Below are positions 29,282 through 39,200 of a stretch of 64,000 bases of DNA, in pieces. This stretch comes from Diplonema japonicum. Lineage: Eukaryota; Euglenozoa; Diplonemea; Diplonemida; Diplonemidae. The notes below the pieces were generated by a model. It did not search any database, was not told the origin of the DNA, and saw nothing but the letters and a program-made list of their open reading frames with translations. The position numbers and the translations under genes were made by a program. Location: NCBI GenBank assembly GCA_964019335.1, contig OZ025698.1, positions 124,001 to 188,000 on the forward strand, in the 5' to 3' direction. Within the stretch, counting starts at the first letter, position 1, and the number at the start of each line of letters is the position of its first letter.

Positions 29282-32200
29282 TCAGCGCAACACGGGGGCC
29301 GCAGGGCCGGCGTCAAGGGAGACAGCCGGCGGGATGAACGAAGGGGCAGCGGTACCTGCCGTTGCCGCAGACGGCGACGTGAAGACCCCGGATCTGGCCC
29401 AGTCAAGCAAGCCAGAGTCGGCGATGAGGGTGAATACCTGCGTCACGCGTTTTGACAGGCACTCCACCAGCGAGGGGCGTCCATTGGGAGCGTCGAGCGA
29501 ACCCCGTCCAACCACAGCGCACCCCCCAACAACGTGCTCCCTGGACATCTTTGCTCCACACGCTGGGCAGCTGAGCTCAGCCTTCTTCCTGTTCGGTCCA
29601 GCCGCCTGCAGGAAGCCGAAGAAGAGAGCGGAGTGCCCTACCCTCAGCCGCGAGATGACCGTCTCCGCTAGCCTGGGGAGGGACTGGGGGAAGCACGCCG
29701 CTCGGAGCCCCGTGGCCCTCGCGTATCTCGGGGCCACCTCCCCGACAATGACCGCAGACCTCTGCTGAATCTGGCGACGGACCAGGGCCCTGACCGACCT
29801 GTAGTCGAGAGAGGGGCGAGTCAGCTCGCGCTTCGTGCCCTCCCCGGCCAGCCTGTCTGCCGCCTCGTTGCCAGGAACCCCGCAGTGGGACGGCACAAAC
29901 TGGAGAATGACTGGTGCACCTTGTGCACGTGCCGCGGCCACCAGCAGTTCCCAGGTCTCGTGGTCGAGCCTCTCCCTCTGCCGCGAAGGACCTGCCCTCA
30001 GCTGATCAAGGAGAGAGAGCGAGTCGGTACAGATCGACAGCCGGCTGTCTGCCAACGTGGGGTGCTCGCTCCGGAGCGCGGCCACCATGTCCAGAGCCAC
30101 CTTGACAGCCAGACCCTCCGCCCGAAAGGAAGAGCAGAAATTGCTGACGCCGAAGCTCTCGGACACGGGTTCGTGGGGGCGGGGGAGCTGCAAGTAGACC
30201 CCGGCGCCGCCCCTCCACCTCTGGCGGTCCCGTACGACAGAACCATCCGTATAGGCATGGATACCCGGTGGAAGGGCAGCCAGAGCCTCCACGGCCGCCT
30301 TCCGCTTATCCACGTCCGGCGACGAACGCGTGACCCTGCCGGGAAGGGCAGTTCTGAACTCCACCAGGAACGCGTGCCACGGTGCTACTTTGGGCGAGGC
30401 AGTCAGTAGCTCGAAGGTGTCGTACTTCCTGAAGCCTTCCTGCGTCGTCCACCCCTGCAGTCCGCAGCGTCGTAGCGCAAGGATACCCGCACGCAGCCAC
30501 CCATTGCCCATACCGGTCATCCGCTTCTGCTCAAGGACCTCGCGGTGAACCGGGGAGGTCCTCCAGCAGAACGACTTCGCCGTCAACACCGCCGCAGCTC
30601 CCTCAGCCATCTGTCGGAGGGGTAGCAGACCTGCCTCAGCAACAACCTTCGCCGTGCCCGAGCCGTGCCAACAACCCGAGATCAGCACCGCCGCTCTCTG
30701 GTGGAGCCCAACAAGCTCCTCCACCCTGCTGTCCCTGAGCCTGGCAAAGTAAACACCCATGCAGTACCGGAGTAGCGGGAGAACGTACGTGAGGTACAGA
30801 GATCGGAGCGTGGCCTTCTTGCACCCCCAGGTCGTGCCCGACAGGAGCCTTAGTACCCTCAGCCTCTTGTCAGCGCTCCTCAGGACATCCCCCGCATGCT
30901 CGTCAAACGTGAGCCCAGAGTCTACAGTGACCCCAAGATACTTCGCCGACCCACATAGAGGCAAGGGGCGAGCCGCCATGTAACCAATGTCGGACCTCCG
31001 GATGGCGGCGGGAATGTCGAAGGACCGTTTGCCACCCGCCTCCACGACCCGAAAGCCAGACAGCTCACGGACGCCAGACAAGGTCCCACAGACCCCAACC
31101 CCAAGATTAAGGACAGGGTCCTGGAAGGCCCCCGGGCAAAGCGGGACACGCGACGAAGAGAAGTAGACATTAAGCCGCTTCTGATAGGGAACGCACACTG
31201 CCTGCGACTTGCTGGAGCTCAGCAGCATGCCCCGTCTCCCACACCAGCCCTCAACCGCGTCCATCACAGCCTGGGCCCCTCGCTCAAGACCAGCCAGGTC
31301 GCCCTGCCCGGCTGAGACCACCACCGCAACATCGTCGGCATAAAGAACCGACAGGTCCGCCATCCCAACCAGCAACCTGGCTAGCTCGTCGACGTAGATG
31401 GTGTAAAGGACGGGTCCCAGCACAGACCCTTGGGGCACCCCTCTCCTCACCTTCGTCGTCGACCCTCGCGAACGACCCACCGTGACCGCCGCCGTACGAC
31501 CGCAGAGGAAGGAGCGCGTCCATTCGACGAAGGGCTCAGGGATCCCTTTCCTCCGCATCATGCCCAAGAGAGCTTCGTGCTGAACCAGGTCAAACGCAGA
31601 TGAGAAGTCAAACAGCAGGGCAGCCGACAGACGCCGACTGTCTTTGTTCCTCGACAGGCACCCGGTCAGGGACGCCACCTGCTCCTCCGTGGAGCGGCCC
31701 CTCCTGAAGCCAGCCTGGCTGTCGTGGAGACCCTCAACGCCCGACGCGCTAGAGTCTAGGAGAAAGGTAAGCCTCTCCTCTATCATCCTCTCAAGCAGCT
31801 TACAAAGACAGCTAGTGAGACATATGGGACGGTACGATGCAAGCAACGTGGCGTCCTTCCCTGCCTTCGCCACTGGAACAATCACCCCCTTCTTCCAGGC
31901 ACCCGGCACGATCCCCGCCTGCCATGAGCGATTGAGGAGCAGAAGTAGAACCCCGAGCGAGGGTTGGTCGAGGTGGAGAAGCATCTCCGCGAAGATGCCA
32001 TCATCACCCGCTGCACTGCGTGTCTTCATCCTTCCCAGACCGCGGGTGAGATCATACACCGTAAAGGCGTGGCACCCAAGCACGTTCGTCGAAGGAGCTA
32101 CGTCCACCGCGTCCCCATCACCACCCTGGCCGTAGAGCTTGCCGAAGTGAGCCCCCAGGCGGTCGGCTTTCGCCTTGTCCGTCACGAACCTCCCCTCGAG

Positions 32201-33448
32201 AATGGGAAGGTGCGGTCTGCGGTGTCTGCCGTCCAGCTTCTTCACCGCCCTAAACGCAGACCCGAGGTCCTTGCTCCGACTGAGGTCAGCCGCCATCTCA
32301 CCCCAGGCCGCGCGCTTCGACTCGGTCATGAGTTGGTTTACCTCCTTGACCTTCGCCTTGTAGACCGCCGCCACGCTGTCGTCCTCAGTCTCAGCCGACT
32401 TGAGGAAGCGATCCCGCAGGGCGTTCCGTTCTTCGAAGGCGTCTTCGAGTTCGGCCGTCCACCAGGGGGTCGGGCCTCGTCGCACTCCGCAAAGCGGAAT
32501 GTGGTCGTCAGCTGCATGCAGAAGAGCCTCTGTAACCTCCTTCGTGAAGGAGTCAATGTGGGCCTTCGTGTCGATCTTGGTCAGAAGGGCAGCGGCGGCC
32601 GCGGTGAAGTCGTCCCACCTGGCCTTTTTGAAGTTCCAGGTAGGGCAGGGTCGCTCCGAGCAGTAGGCGTCCTCAAGCGGCAGGCGGAAGGAAACCGGGC
32701 TGTGATCAGAGCCCCACGTCCCCAACGTCCTCGGCTCCAGTTCCGCACAACGTCCCACCACCAGGTCCAGAACGCGTGGCGGTGAGTCCCGCGTCGGCTC
32801 GTCTCGGTTGTTGTAGACGGTGTAGCCGTGGGTGTCAAGCCAGTCCCTGACCACGTTCCCCCTTTCGTTGGGCGTTGTCACCTTGGCATCCCAAGAGCTG
32901 TGGTGTGCGTTGAAGTCGCCAGCAACGATCGTGTTCTTCCCCACAGGTAGGCTGCCCGGCCGTAGGTACTCGGGGTCCCTTGTTCCTCTGCTTATACTCA
33001 CAGGCGTGAGGTACACGTTGGAGAGGGTGACCGGGACGCGCTTCACACAGGAGATCCTCACGTCTAATCGCTCAGTGACACTGTCACCTTCAGGGAGTAC
33101 GAAAGGAGCTTCCTCCGAGGCAAGGCAGTCACGGACATACGTGATGACACCACCGCCTCTCGTCGCAGAGCCGTCCGTCACCGGTGTTGTGCGGTCCCTC
33201 CTGTAGGACGTGTATCCAGGCAGGTATGGTGTCTCATGCCCCTCCCTAAGGTGTGTCTCCTGGATCATAATGATATCCAGCGTCAGTAGGACAGCGTGGT
33301 AGGACACGGTTGACCACTTGGCGGCAAGACCGTTGCAGTTCCAGGACAGGACCCTGAGTCCCTTCGGCTTCGGGGGTGGGAGCTTCTTAGGTGGACCGGG
33401 GTTCGTCTCAACCAGCCCAAGCAGCCCCAGCAGGTCCCTGGCCGACAT
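29282..33448 (-). CDS. LINE-A ORF2: 2A-like motif, endonuclease, RT, RNase H, zinc C-terminus
   Basis: 1,388 codons from the ATG at 33448. Starts MSARDLLGLLGLVETNPGP (2A-like). Endonuclease: VLSWNCNGLAAKW, IQETHL, AGDFNAHHSSWD, GTWGSDHSPVSF. RT: SYRPICLTSC, SQAGFRRGRSTEEQV, LLFDFSSAFD, RGVPQGSVLGPVLY, VLYADDVAVV. RNase H: AYTDGSVV, SFRAEGLAVK, CTDSLSLLDQL, VPSHCGVPGNEAADRLA. End: CPACGAKMSREHVVGGC. The frame is also open 47 codons upstream to the TGA of ORF1, and those codons are conserved in LINE-B, so the real product may begin there. It copies and inserts the element by target-primed reverse transcription. Confidence 0.95.
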   Translation of the reverse strand: MSARDLLGLLGLVETNPGPPKKLPPPKPKGLRVLSWNCNGLAAKWSTVSYHAVLLTLDIIMIQETHLREGHETPYLPGYTSYRRDRTTPVTDGSATRGGGVITYVRDCLASEEAPFVLPEGDSVTERLDVRISCVKRVPVTLSNVYLTPVSISRGTRDPEYLRPGSLPVGKNTIVAGDFNAHHSSWDAKVTTPNERGNVVRDWLDTHGYTVYNNRDEPTRDSPPRVLDLVVGRCAELEPRTLGTWGSDHSPVSFRLPLEDAYCSERPCPTWNFKKARWDDFTAAAAALLTKIDTKAHIDSFTKEVTEALLHAADDHIPLCGVRRGPTPWWTAELEDAFEERNALRDRFLKSAETEDDSVAAVYKAKVKEVNQLMTESKRAAWGEMAADLSRSKDLGSAFRAVKKLDGRHRRPHLPILEGRFVTDKAKADRLGAHFGKLYGQGGDGDAVDVAPSTNVLGCHAFTVYDLTRGLGRMKTRSAAGDDGIFAEMLLHLDQPSLGVLLLLLNRSWQAGIVPGAWKKGVIVPVAKAGKDATLLASYRPICLTSCLCKLLERMIEERLTFLLDSSASGVEGLHDSQAGFRRGRSTEEQVASLTGCLSRNKDSRRLSAALLFDFSSAFDLVQHEALLGMMRRKGIPEPFVEWTRSFLCGRTAAVTVGRSRGSTTKVRRGVPQGSVLGPVLYTIYVDELARLLVGMADLSVLYADDVAVVVSAGQGDLAGLERGAQAVMDAVEGWCGRRGMLLSSSKSQAVCVPYQKRLNVYFSSSRVPLCPGAFQDPVLNLGVGVCGTLSGVRELSGFRVVEAGGKRSFDIPAAIRRSDIGYMAARPLPLCGSAKYLGVTVDSGLTFDEHAGDVLRSADKRLRVLRLLSGTTWGCKKATLRSLYLTYVLPLLRYCMGVYFARLRDSRVEELVGLHQRAAVLISGCWHGSGTAKVVAEAGLLPLRQMAEGAAAVLTAKSFCWRTSPVHREVLEQKRMTGMGNGWLRAGILALRRCGLQGWTTQEGFRKYDTFELLTASPKVAPWHAFLVEFRTALPGRVTRSSPDVDKRKAAVEALAALPPGIHAYTDGSVVRDRQRWRGGAGVYLQLPRPHEPVSESFGVSNFCSSFRAEGLAVKVALDMVAALRSEHPTLADSRLSICTDSLSLLDQLRAGPSRQRERLDHETWELLVAAARAQGAPVILQFVPSHCGVPGNEAADRLAGEGTKRELTRPSLDYRSVRALVRRQIQQRSAVIVGEVAPRYARATGLRAACFPQSLPRLAETVISRLRVGHSALFFGFLQAAGPNRKKAELSCPACGAKMSREHVVGGCAVVGRGSLDAPNGRPSLVECLSKRVTQVFTLIADSGLLDWARSGVFTSPSAATAGTAAPSFIPPAVSLDAGPAAPVLR

Positions 33449-33592
33449 CCGTTCAAGTAAGGAAGGGATCAAGGAAGGGAGGACGTCGTACAAGTGATGT
33501 GGAAGGTGTCTCCTCGGCTGTATGCGCGGGAGACCAGGAGAGGGGGCGTGGTCGTCGATCTGACGCCCCCCCTGCTCAGCGGGACCCCTTCA
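33449..33592 (-). promoter_or_regulatory. LINE-A ORF1-UGA-ORF2 junction with conserved in-frame bridge
   Basis: TGA at 33590-33592 is followed by 47 sense codons in the ORF2 frame and then ATG. The bridge peptide (RGPAEQGGRQIDDHAPSPGL…) matches the LINE-B bridge in length and much of its sequence, and the 13 nt around the TGA are identical. Selection on the bridge as protein suggests stop readthrough; reinitiation at the ATG is the alternative. Confidence 0.6.
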
Positions 33593-35788
33593 ATTGGCAG
33601 GGGCGGGGGCCGGGCCCACAGAGGCTGCCCGTCCACGGCCGGCCCCGTTGGGGGAAGCAGAGTCGCCAGCCAGCGACTGGGCGCGTCCCCTTCCGCCCCC
33701 TTGCTCCGTCGATGTCGGGTAGGGGCCTGGCGTGCTTACGCCCTGCGCCTGGTGCCCCTTCGTCCCTGCCTTGGACCCAGCCTTGCCGCCCTTGCCCTTC
33801 CCAGCCACTGCCGTCCGCCCAGCTCCGTCTGCAGATGACGCCGGCGCGCCAAGTGACGCTGCCATCCTCTCCTGGAGGTCGCGGACCGTCGCCTGCAGAC
33901 CGTCGATGGTCGCCTGCATCGACTGGATCAGCGCGAGGAGCGCCGGGACCTCTGGTTCCGGTGCGGGATTCTTCTTCTGGGAGTCACGGGGAGGTGTCGT
34001 GGTCGGGGAAGCCGCAGAGGAGACCGGAGTCACAGTGCCAAGTGGCGGAGGGGCAACCGAGCTCGGTGGAGATGACCACGGATTGGTGCTCGGCAGCCCT
34101 GTGGACTGCACCGTGGGGCCAGGGGCCGGCGTCGGCGTCTGGGCCGTGGTTGCCGCAACCGGCGTCCGAGCCGCGGGTGGAGCCTTCTTGTTGGTGCGGG
34201 GCGGGAGCGTGACGCTCGGGTGGTCTTCCGCGTCGTGCAGTCGAACGAGACGAGAGCCGAAGAGCCATGTCCTGGCCTTGGGGGGCGGGGCGTCGGCGAC
34301 GATGAAGAACACGAGTTGCCTCGTGCCCTGGAACGCCGTGTCAGAGCGTCGGATGATGGACGACGGCTTCCAACCGATGTGGTCCATCATCCCGTCGAAG
34401 GCTGCCCTGGTAACAGACAGCGGGGCTCCGGTGAGCAGGTACCGACGCTTTGTCCTCTGCTTGGCGAGGGCCTCCCTCAGACGCTGCTCCGTCTCCGGCA
34501 GGCACCTCACGGTCCAACCCTTGCGATGGGCCACCCCCAGGGACAACCCGCCCAGTGCCTTCGCCAGCTGGAAGGCCTCCGCCCTCCCCTCCGCTACGAT
34601 GGGCACGTAGGTGTACCCCCCGCGCCGCTCGGTCGTCCTGACCATGCAGCCGTCGCCCGAGGCCCGGAGTACCGCATGGACGGATGCCGCCGGGAGCCGC
34701 AGGCCCACCTCGTGGCTCCAGTGCCGCGCCCGCGGCTCGTTCCCGTCGATCTTCTTCGGGCGGAAGATCGCCTGCTCCTCCACCGCCACGCCCTGGGTCG
34801 CGACGAGGTCCCGAACCCTGGCCTTCGCCGCGTTCACGCTGTCAGCTTTCACGCTGACGTACACTACCTCAGAGCCGCCATCAAAAGAAGCGAGTGGGGT
34901 GTAGGAGGGGGGGTTCGACCCGACCGAGAAGGTGTGCACGGCCTTGTGCACGACACGCTGGCCGGCGAGTACGATGACGGTGCATGGGGTGGTCGAACCG
35001 GCAACCTCCGTCAAGAGGACGAAGGTCAGGGAGGCCGTGGGCCTCGCAGTGCGAATCGCGTCCACCTGCTGGAGGTCGTCGAGAGCGACGACGGCGCGGG
35101 GCACCTCCTCAGGGGGAGCAGTGTTGGTGTAGATGGGGGCGTCCCACGTGTCGGGGACCAGATCCCAGTGAGGCTCCGGGGCCGGTGCGGGAGCGGGGGC
35201 CGTGTCCTTCTCGTCGGTGTCAGAGTCCGACATGGGGAGGGCGGTGTCGCAGGCAGCGGCAGTGAGGACGGCAGTAGACCACACGGCAGCAGTAGAGGCT
35301 GGAGCAGGCGCAGGAGCAGGGGAGTCGGCAGCAGCAGGCGCAGGAGCAGTGGTGTCGGCAGCAGCAGGTGCAGGAGCAGGGGAGTCGGCAGCAGCAGGTG
35401 CAGGAGCAGTGGCAGTGGTGTCGGCGGCAGCAGTCCTCATCCTCGCCCTCCTGACCTCTGGCGTGTCGACCGTGAACGAGGTGACAACGCCCGGCGACTC
35501 GCTAATTAAGACGACAGAGTCGTCGGAGCCCGAAGCGGCGGCGGTGGCAGCGTCAGCAGCTGCTGCCTTCTGTCTGGCCCTTCTGGCCGCCTTCTTCCCT
35601 TGCCCGGGGGAGGGTGTCACCACCGGCGTGACCCCCTCTGCGCGCTTCCTCTCCACCTCCTCGCGCGTGCGCTTCGCCCTGGCGGCGGCGTTGTCCTTTA
35701 CCCGCTCACCGCGGGCTTTCTCCAGGATTTCTTCCGTCCTGGACTTGTGGTGAGCGGGCCTCTTTTTCTTCTTGTTGGAGGTCGACAT
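33590..35788 (-). CDS. LINE-A ORF1: nucleic-acid-binding / gag-like protein
   Basis: 732 codons; ATG chosen at 35788, 9 nt after the SL. Lys/Arg-rich N-terminus, an Ala/Pro repeat region (APAPAAADS…), then a conserved core shared with LINE-B (WDLVPDTWDAPIYTN; RARHWSHEVGLRL; RTTERRGGYTYVPIVAEGRA; GGLSLGVAHRKGWTVRCLPE; GTRQLVFFIVADAPPPK), a Pro/Thr linker and a short coiled coil (LIQSMQATIDGLQATVRDLQ). No CCHC knuckle. The conserved core may contain RRM-like folds as in other LINE ORF1 proteins; this is inference. Ends CCAATTGAAGGGG, with TGA in frame with ORF2. Confidence 0.85.
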   Translation of the reverse strand: MSTSNKKKKRPAHHKSRTEEILEKARGERVKDNAAARAKRTREEVERKRAEGVTPVVTPSPGQGKKAARRARQKAAAADAATAAASGSDDSVVLISESPGVVTSFTVDTPEVRRARMRTAAADTTATAPAPAAADSPAPAPAAADTTAPAPAAADSPAPAPAPASTAAVWSTAVLTAAACDTALPMSDSDTDEKDTAPAPAPAPEPHWDLVPDTWDAPIYTNTAPPEEVPRAVVALDDLQQVDAIRTARPTASLTFVLLTEVAGSTTPCTVIVLAGQRVVHKAVHTFSVGSNPPSYTPLASFDGGSEVVYVSVKADSVNAAKARVRDLVATQGVAVEEQAIFRPKKIDGNEPRARHWSHEVGLRLPAASVHAVLRASGDGCMVRTTERRGGYTYVPIVAEGRAEAFQLAKALGGLSLGVAHRKGWTVRCLPETEQRLREALAKQRTKRRYLLTGAPLSVTRAAFDGMMDHIGWKPSSIIRRSDTAFQGTRQLVFFIVADAPPPKARTWLFGSRLVRLHDAEDHPSVTLPPRTNKKAPPAARTPVAATTAQTPTPAPGPTVQSTGLPSTNPWSSPPSSVAPPPLGTVTPVSSAASPTTTPPRDSQKKNPAPEPEVPALLALIQSMQATIDGLQATVRDLQERMAASLGAPASSADGAGRTAVAGKGKGGKAGSKAGTKGHQAQGVSTPGPYPTSTEQGGGRGRAQSLAGDSASPNGAGRGRAASVGPAPAPAN

Positions 35789-35797
35789 GATTCTTTT

Positions 35798-35835
35798 CAA
35801 TAAAGTACAGAAACTGTAGCTTTAGAATCGTTGGT
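35798..35835 (-). other. Full 38-nt spliced-leader sequence at the 5' end of LINE-A
   Basis: Identical to 4018-4055. It directly follows the 8-bp target-site copy (35836-35843), so the SL is the first sequence of the insertion: the retrotransposed RNA was trans-spliced. Confidence 0.9.
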
Positions 35836-35843
35836 CGATTTCC
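35836..35843 (-). repeat. Target-site copy 2 (GGAAATCG), between LINE-B poly(A) and LINE-A 5' end
   Basis: Separates the poly(A) of LINE-B (35844-35854) from the SL of LINE-A. Confidence 0.9.
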
Positions 35844-36269
35844 TTTTTTTTTTTTCAAAATACCAATGCAGGGCCGCCATGGAGAGCAACACCTGAGAAA
35901 AGGGAAAAAAAAAGGTGAAGGGAAACCATGGGGAAATAGGGAGGGCAAAGGACCAGGCTTCTGCAAGCAGGAGGAGCCCTGGTCCCCCACCAACCCGTGC
36001 TCTGCTTTGGGACAGCCGAAGAGGGCTGAATTACATTATTCCCTCAGTCAAGTGAGAGAAAAACGGGGGCCTACCTTCCAGCTGGATGTCCTTCTTTGGC
36101 TGGAACCTCCGGCGGAAAGCCCCCCAGGGAGGTATTGCTCCTATTGAGCGAATCATTGGTGAGTGTGAAATAAAAGGGGAAATGGGAAACAGTGAGAGGA
36201 AGGAGAAGGAAGGGAAAGGAAAGTGGGAAACACAACATTCCATTTAACACACACACACGGGGCGATCCC

Positions 36270-39200
36270 TTAGCGCAGCACGGGGACCGGAGGAGGAGGC
36301 GGCACGTTTGAAGGTGCAGTGACGTCTGTAGACGCCAGGGATGATGGCGAGGTGAACAGTCCGGAGCGTGACCAGGCGAGCAGGCCAGACTCAACAATGT
36401 GGTCGTAGATCTGGGTCACGCGTCTCGACAGGGAGAAGGCTAGGGAGGGAGTACCAGCAGGAGTGTCGATCGCCCCCCTCCCGATCACAGGGCACCCACC
36501 GACAACATGCTCCCTGGACATCGGTGCTGCGTGGCAGGCTGGGCACCGGAGCACACCCTTGTGCTTCCTGTTCGGGCCAGCAGTCTGCAGGAAGCCGAAG
36601 AAGAGAGCCGAGTGACCAATCCGCAGCCGCGAGATGACCGTTTCAGCTTGTCTGGGGAAGCCAAGGGGGAAGTGCGCGGACCGAAGCTCGGTCGCCACCG
36701 CGTAGTTGTGGGCGAGGGATGTTATGAGCTCCGCGGACCTCCGCACCACCCACCGTCGCACCAGGGCCCTCACTGATCGGTAGTCAAGGGAGGGCCTGTC
36801 CTGCTTCCGCTTCGTTCCCTCCACGGCCAGAGCGTCAGCCTTCTCGTTCCCGTCCACCCCACAGTGGGAGGGCACAAACTGGAGGACCACCGGTGTCCCC
36901 TGCGTGCGCGCCGCGGTCACCAGCCGGCTCCACGTCTGGTGGTCGAGCTTCTCCCTCTGTCGCGTTGGGCCAGCTCGCAGCTGCTCGACGAGGGAGAGGG
37001 AGTCGGTGCAGATCGACAGCGGGGACTTCGCCAGCGAAGGGTGTGTTTTTCGGAGGGTAGCCACCATATCCAGCGCCGTTTTCACAGCCATGCCCTCTGC
37101 CCGAAAAGATGAACAGAAGTCGTTGACGCCATGGCACACAGACACAGGGGTCAGGGGGGGAGGCAGCTGCAGATAAACCCCAGAGCCACCTTTCGCCTTC
37201 TGTCCGACCTGTACAACCGAGCCATCCGTGTAGGCATGGATGCCCGGGGGGAGAGCCGCAAGAGCAGCCTCGGCCGCCTTCCGCCTGTCCGCGTCTGGCG
37301 ACGATCGCGTGACCCCGCCGGGGAGGTCAGTCCTGAAGTCGACCATGCCTGTCTGCCACGGGGCCGCCAGGGGCGTAGCCGACAGGTACTCGAAGTGCAC
37401 CTTTGGTTCCAACCCGCATCGACGCAGTGCTTGGTAGCCAGAGCGCAGCCACCCACACCCCAGCCTGTTCGCCTGCTTCAGCTTGACCGTCTCCCTGTGA
37501 ACCGGGGAAGACTGCCAGCAGAAGGCCTTCGCCGTCATCGTCGCCGCAGCACCCTCAGCCATTCTTTCGAGGGGAAGCAGTCCTGCCTCTGCTAGGAGCT
37601 TGTGCCCTCCGGAGCCACTCCAGCAGCCCGTGATCAGCACCGCCGCCTCCTGGTGAAGCCCAGCCAGGTCCTTCCTCCCGACATCATCGAGCCTGCTGTA
37701 GTAGACCCCCATGCAGTAGCGCAGCAGCGGGAGGATGTACGTAACGTAGAGAGACCGCAGAGTGTCCCTCTTGCTGCCCCAGGACGTGCCGGACAAGAGC
37801 TTCAGCACCCTCAGCCTTTTGCTGGCCCGCCGTAGGATGTCCTGTGCGTGTTCACCGAACGTGAGCCCAGAGTCCACCGTAACCCCAAGGTACCTCGCGT
37901 GTTCAGACAGAGGCAGGGGACGGGCCGCAACGTAATCCACGTCGGGCCGTCGCACGGCTGCATGCATGTCCCGCACGCAGCGGATCCGCACACCACCCGC
38001 CTCCACAACCTGAAGGCCCGCCAGCTCCTGGTCCCCGGAGATCGTGCCATCGGCGTTCACCCCCAGGCCGAAGAGTGGGTTCTGGAAGGCACCTGGCTGA
38101 AGGGGGACTCGTGACGAAGTGAAGTAGACCCCGAGACGTTTCTGGGGGGGGACGCAGACTGCCTGCGTCTTGGACGTGCTCAGCAGCATGTCACGCTCCC
38201 TGCACCAGTCCTCAACCGCATCCACCACTGCCTGCGCCTTCCGCTCCAGCCCAGCCACGTCCCCTTGTCCAGAGGAGATCACAACCGCCACGTCGTCGGC
38301 GTAGAGCACCGAGACGTCCGCCAGTCCCTCCAGTCTCCTGGCGAGTTCGTCGACGTAGATGGTGTACAGGATGGGACCCAAGACAGAGCCCTGGGGGACA
38401 CCCCGTCTCACCTTCGTCGTCGACCCCCTCGACCGTCCAATCGTGACCGCAGCAGTACGGCCGCATAGAAAGGACCGCGTCCACTCCACGAAGGGTTCGG
38501 GGAGACCCTTCCCTCGCATCTTGTCCAGCAGGGCACCATGGGGCACCAGGTCGAAGGCAGAAGAGAAGTCGAACAGCAGAGCGGCCGAGAGATGTCGATC
38601 GTCTTTGTTCCTCGACATGCACTCAGTGAGGGTTGCCACCTGCTCCTCCGTGGAGCGGCCGCGTCTGAAACCAGCCTGGCTGTCGTGGAGTCCCTCGACT
38701 CCCGTCCCGTCCGCGTCAAGAAGAAACGTGAGCCTCTCCTCGATCATCCTCTCCAGCAGCTTGCAGAGGCAGCTGGTCAGGCAGATCGGCCGGTAGGAAG
38801 CCAAGAGAGTCGCATCTTTTCCAGGTTTCGGTACCGGGACGATCACTCCCTTCTTCCAGGCACCGGGGACGACACCCATCAGCCAGGAGCGATTGAGGAG
38901 TAGAAGGAGGACACCGAGGGAGTCCGTGTTCAGGTGTAGGAGCATCTCCGAGAAGATTCCGTCTTCCCCGGCCGCGCTGCGCGTCTTCATCCTTCTCAGG
39001 CCGCGGGTGAGGTCGTCCACGGTGAACGCTTGACACCCGAGTCTGCTTGCAGAAGGAGCGGCGTCCTTCGAGTTCCCGTCACCACGCCTGCCGTAGAGCT
39101 TAGCGAAGTGCGCCCCCAGCCGGTCGGCCTTCGCCTTGTCCGACACAAATCTTCCCTCGAGTACAGGAAGGTGTGTCTTTCGGTGCCTGCCGTCCAGCTT

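Larger units (their letters stand above)
28555..35835 (-). mobile_element. LINE-A: complete non-LTR retrotransposon (about 7.3 kb)
   Basis: Minus strand: complete 38-nt SL, 9-nt leader, ORF1, in-frame TGA plus 47 codons, ORF2, 710-bp 3' UTR ending GGTATTTTG, poly(A) of 16. Flanked by GGAAATCG on both sides. Both ORFs are undamaged, so it could be an active copy. Confidence 0.92.
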
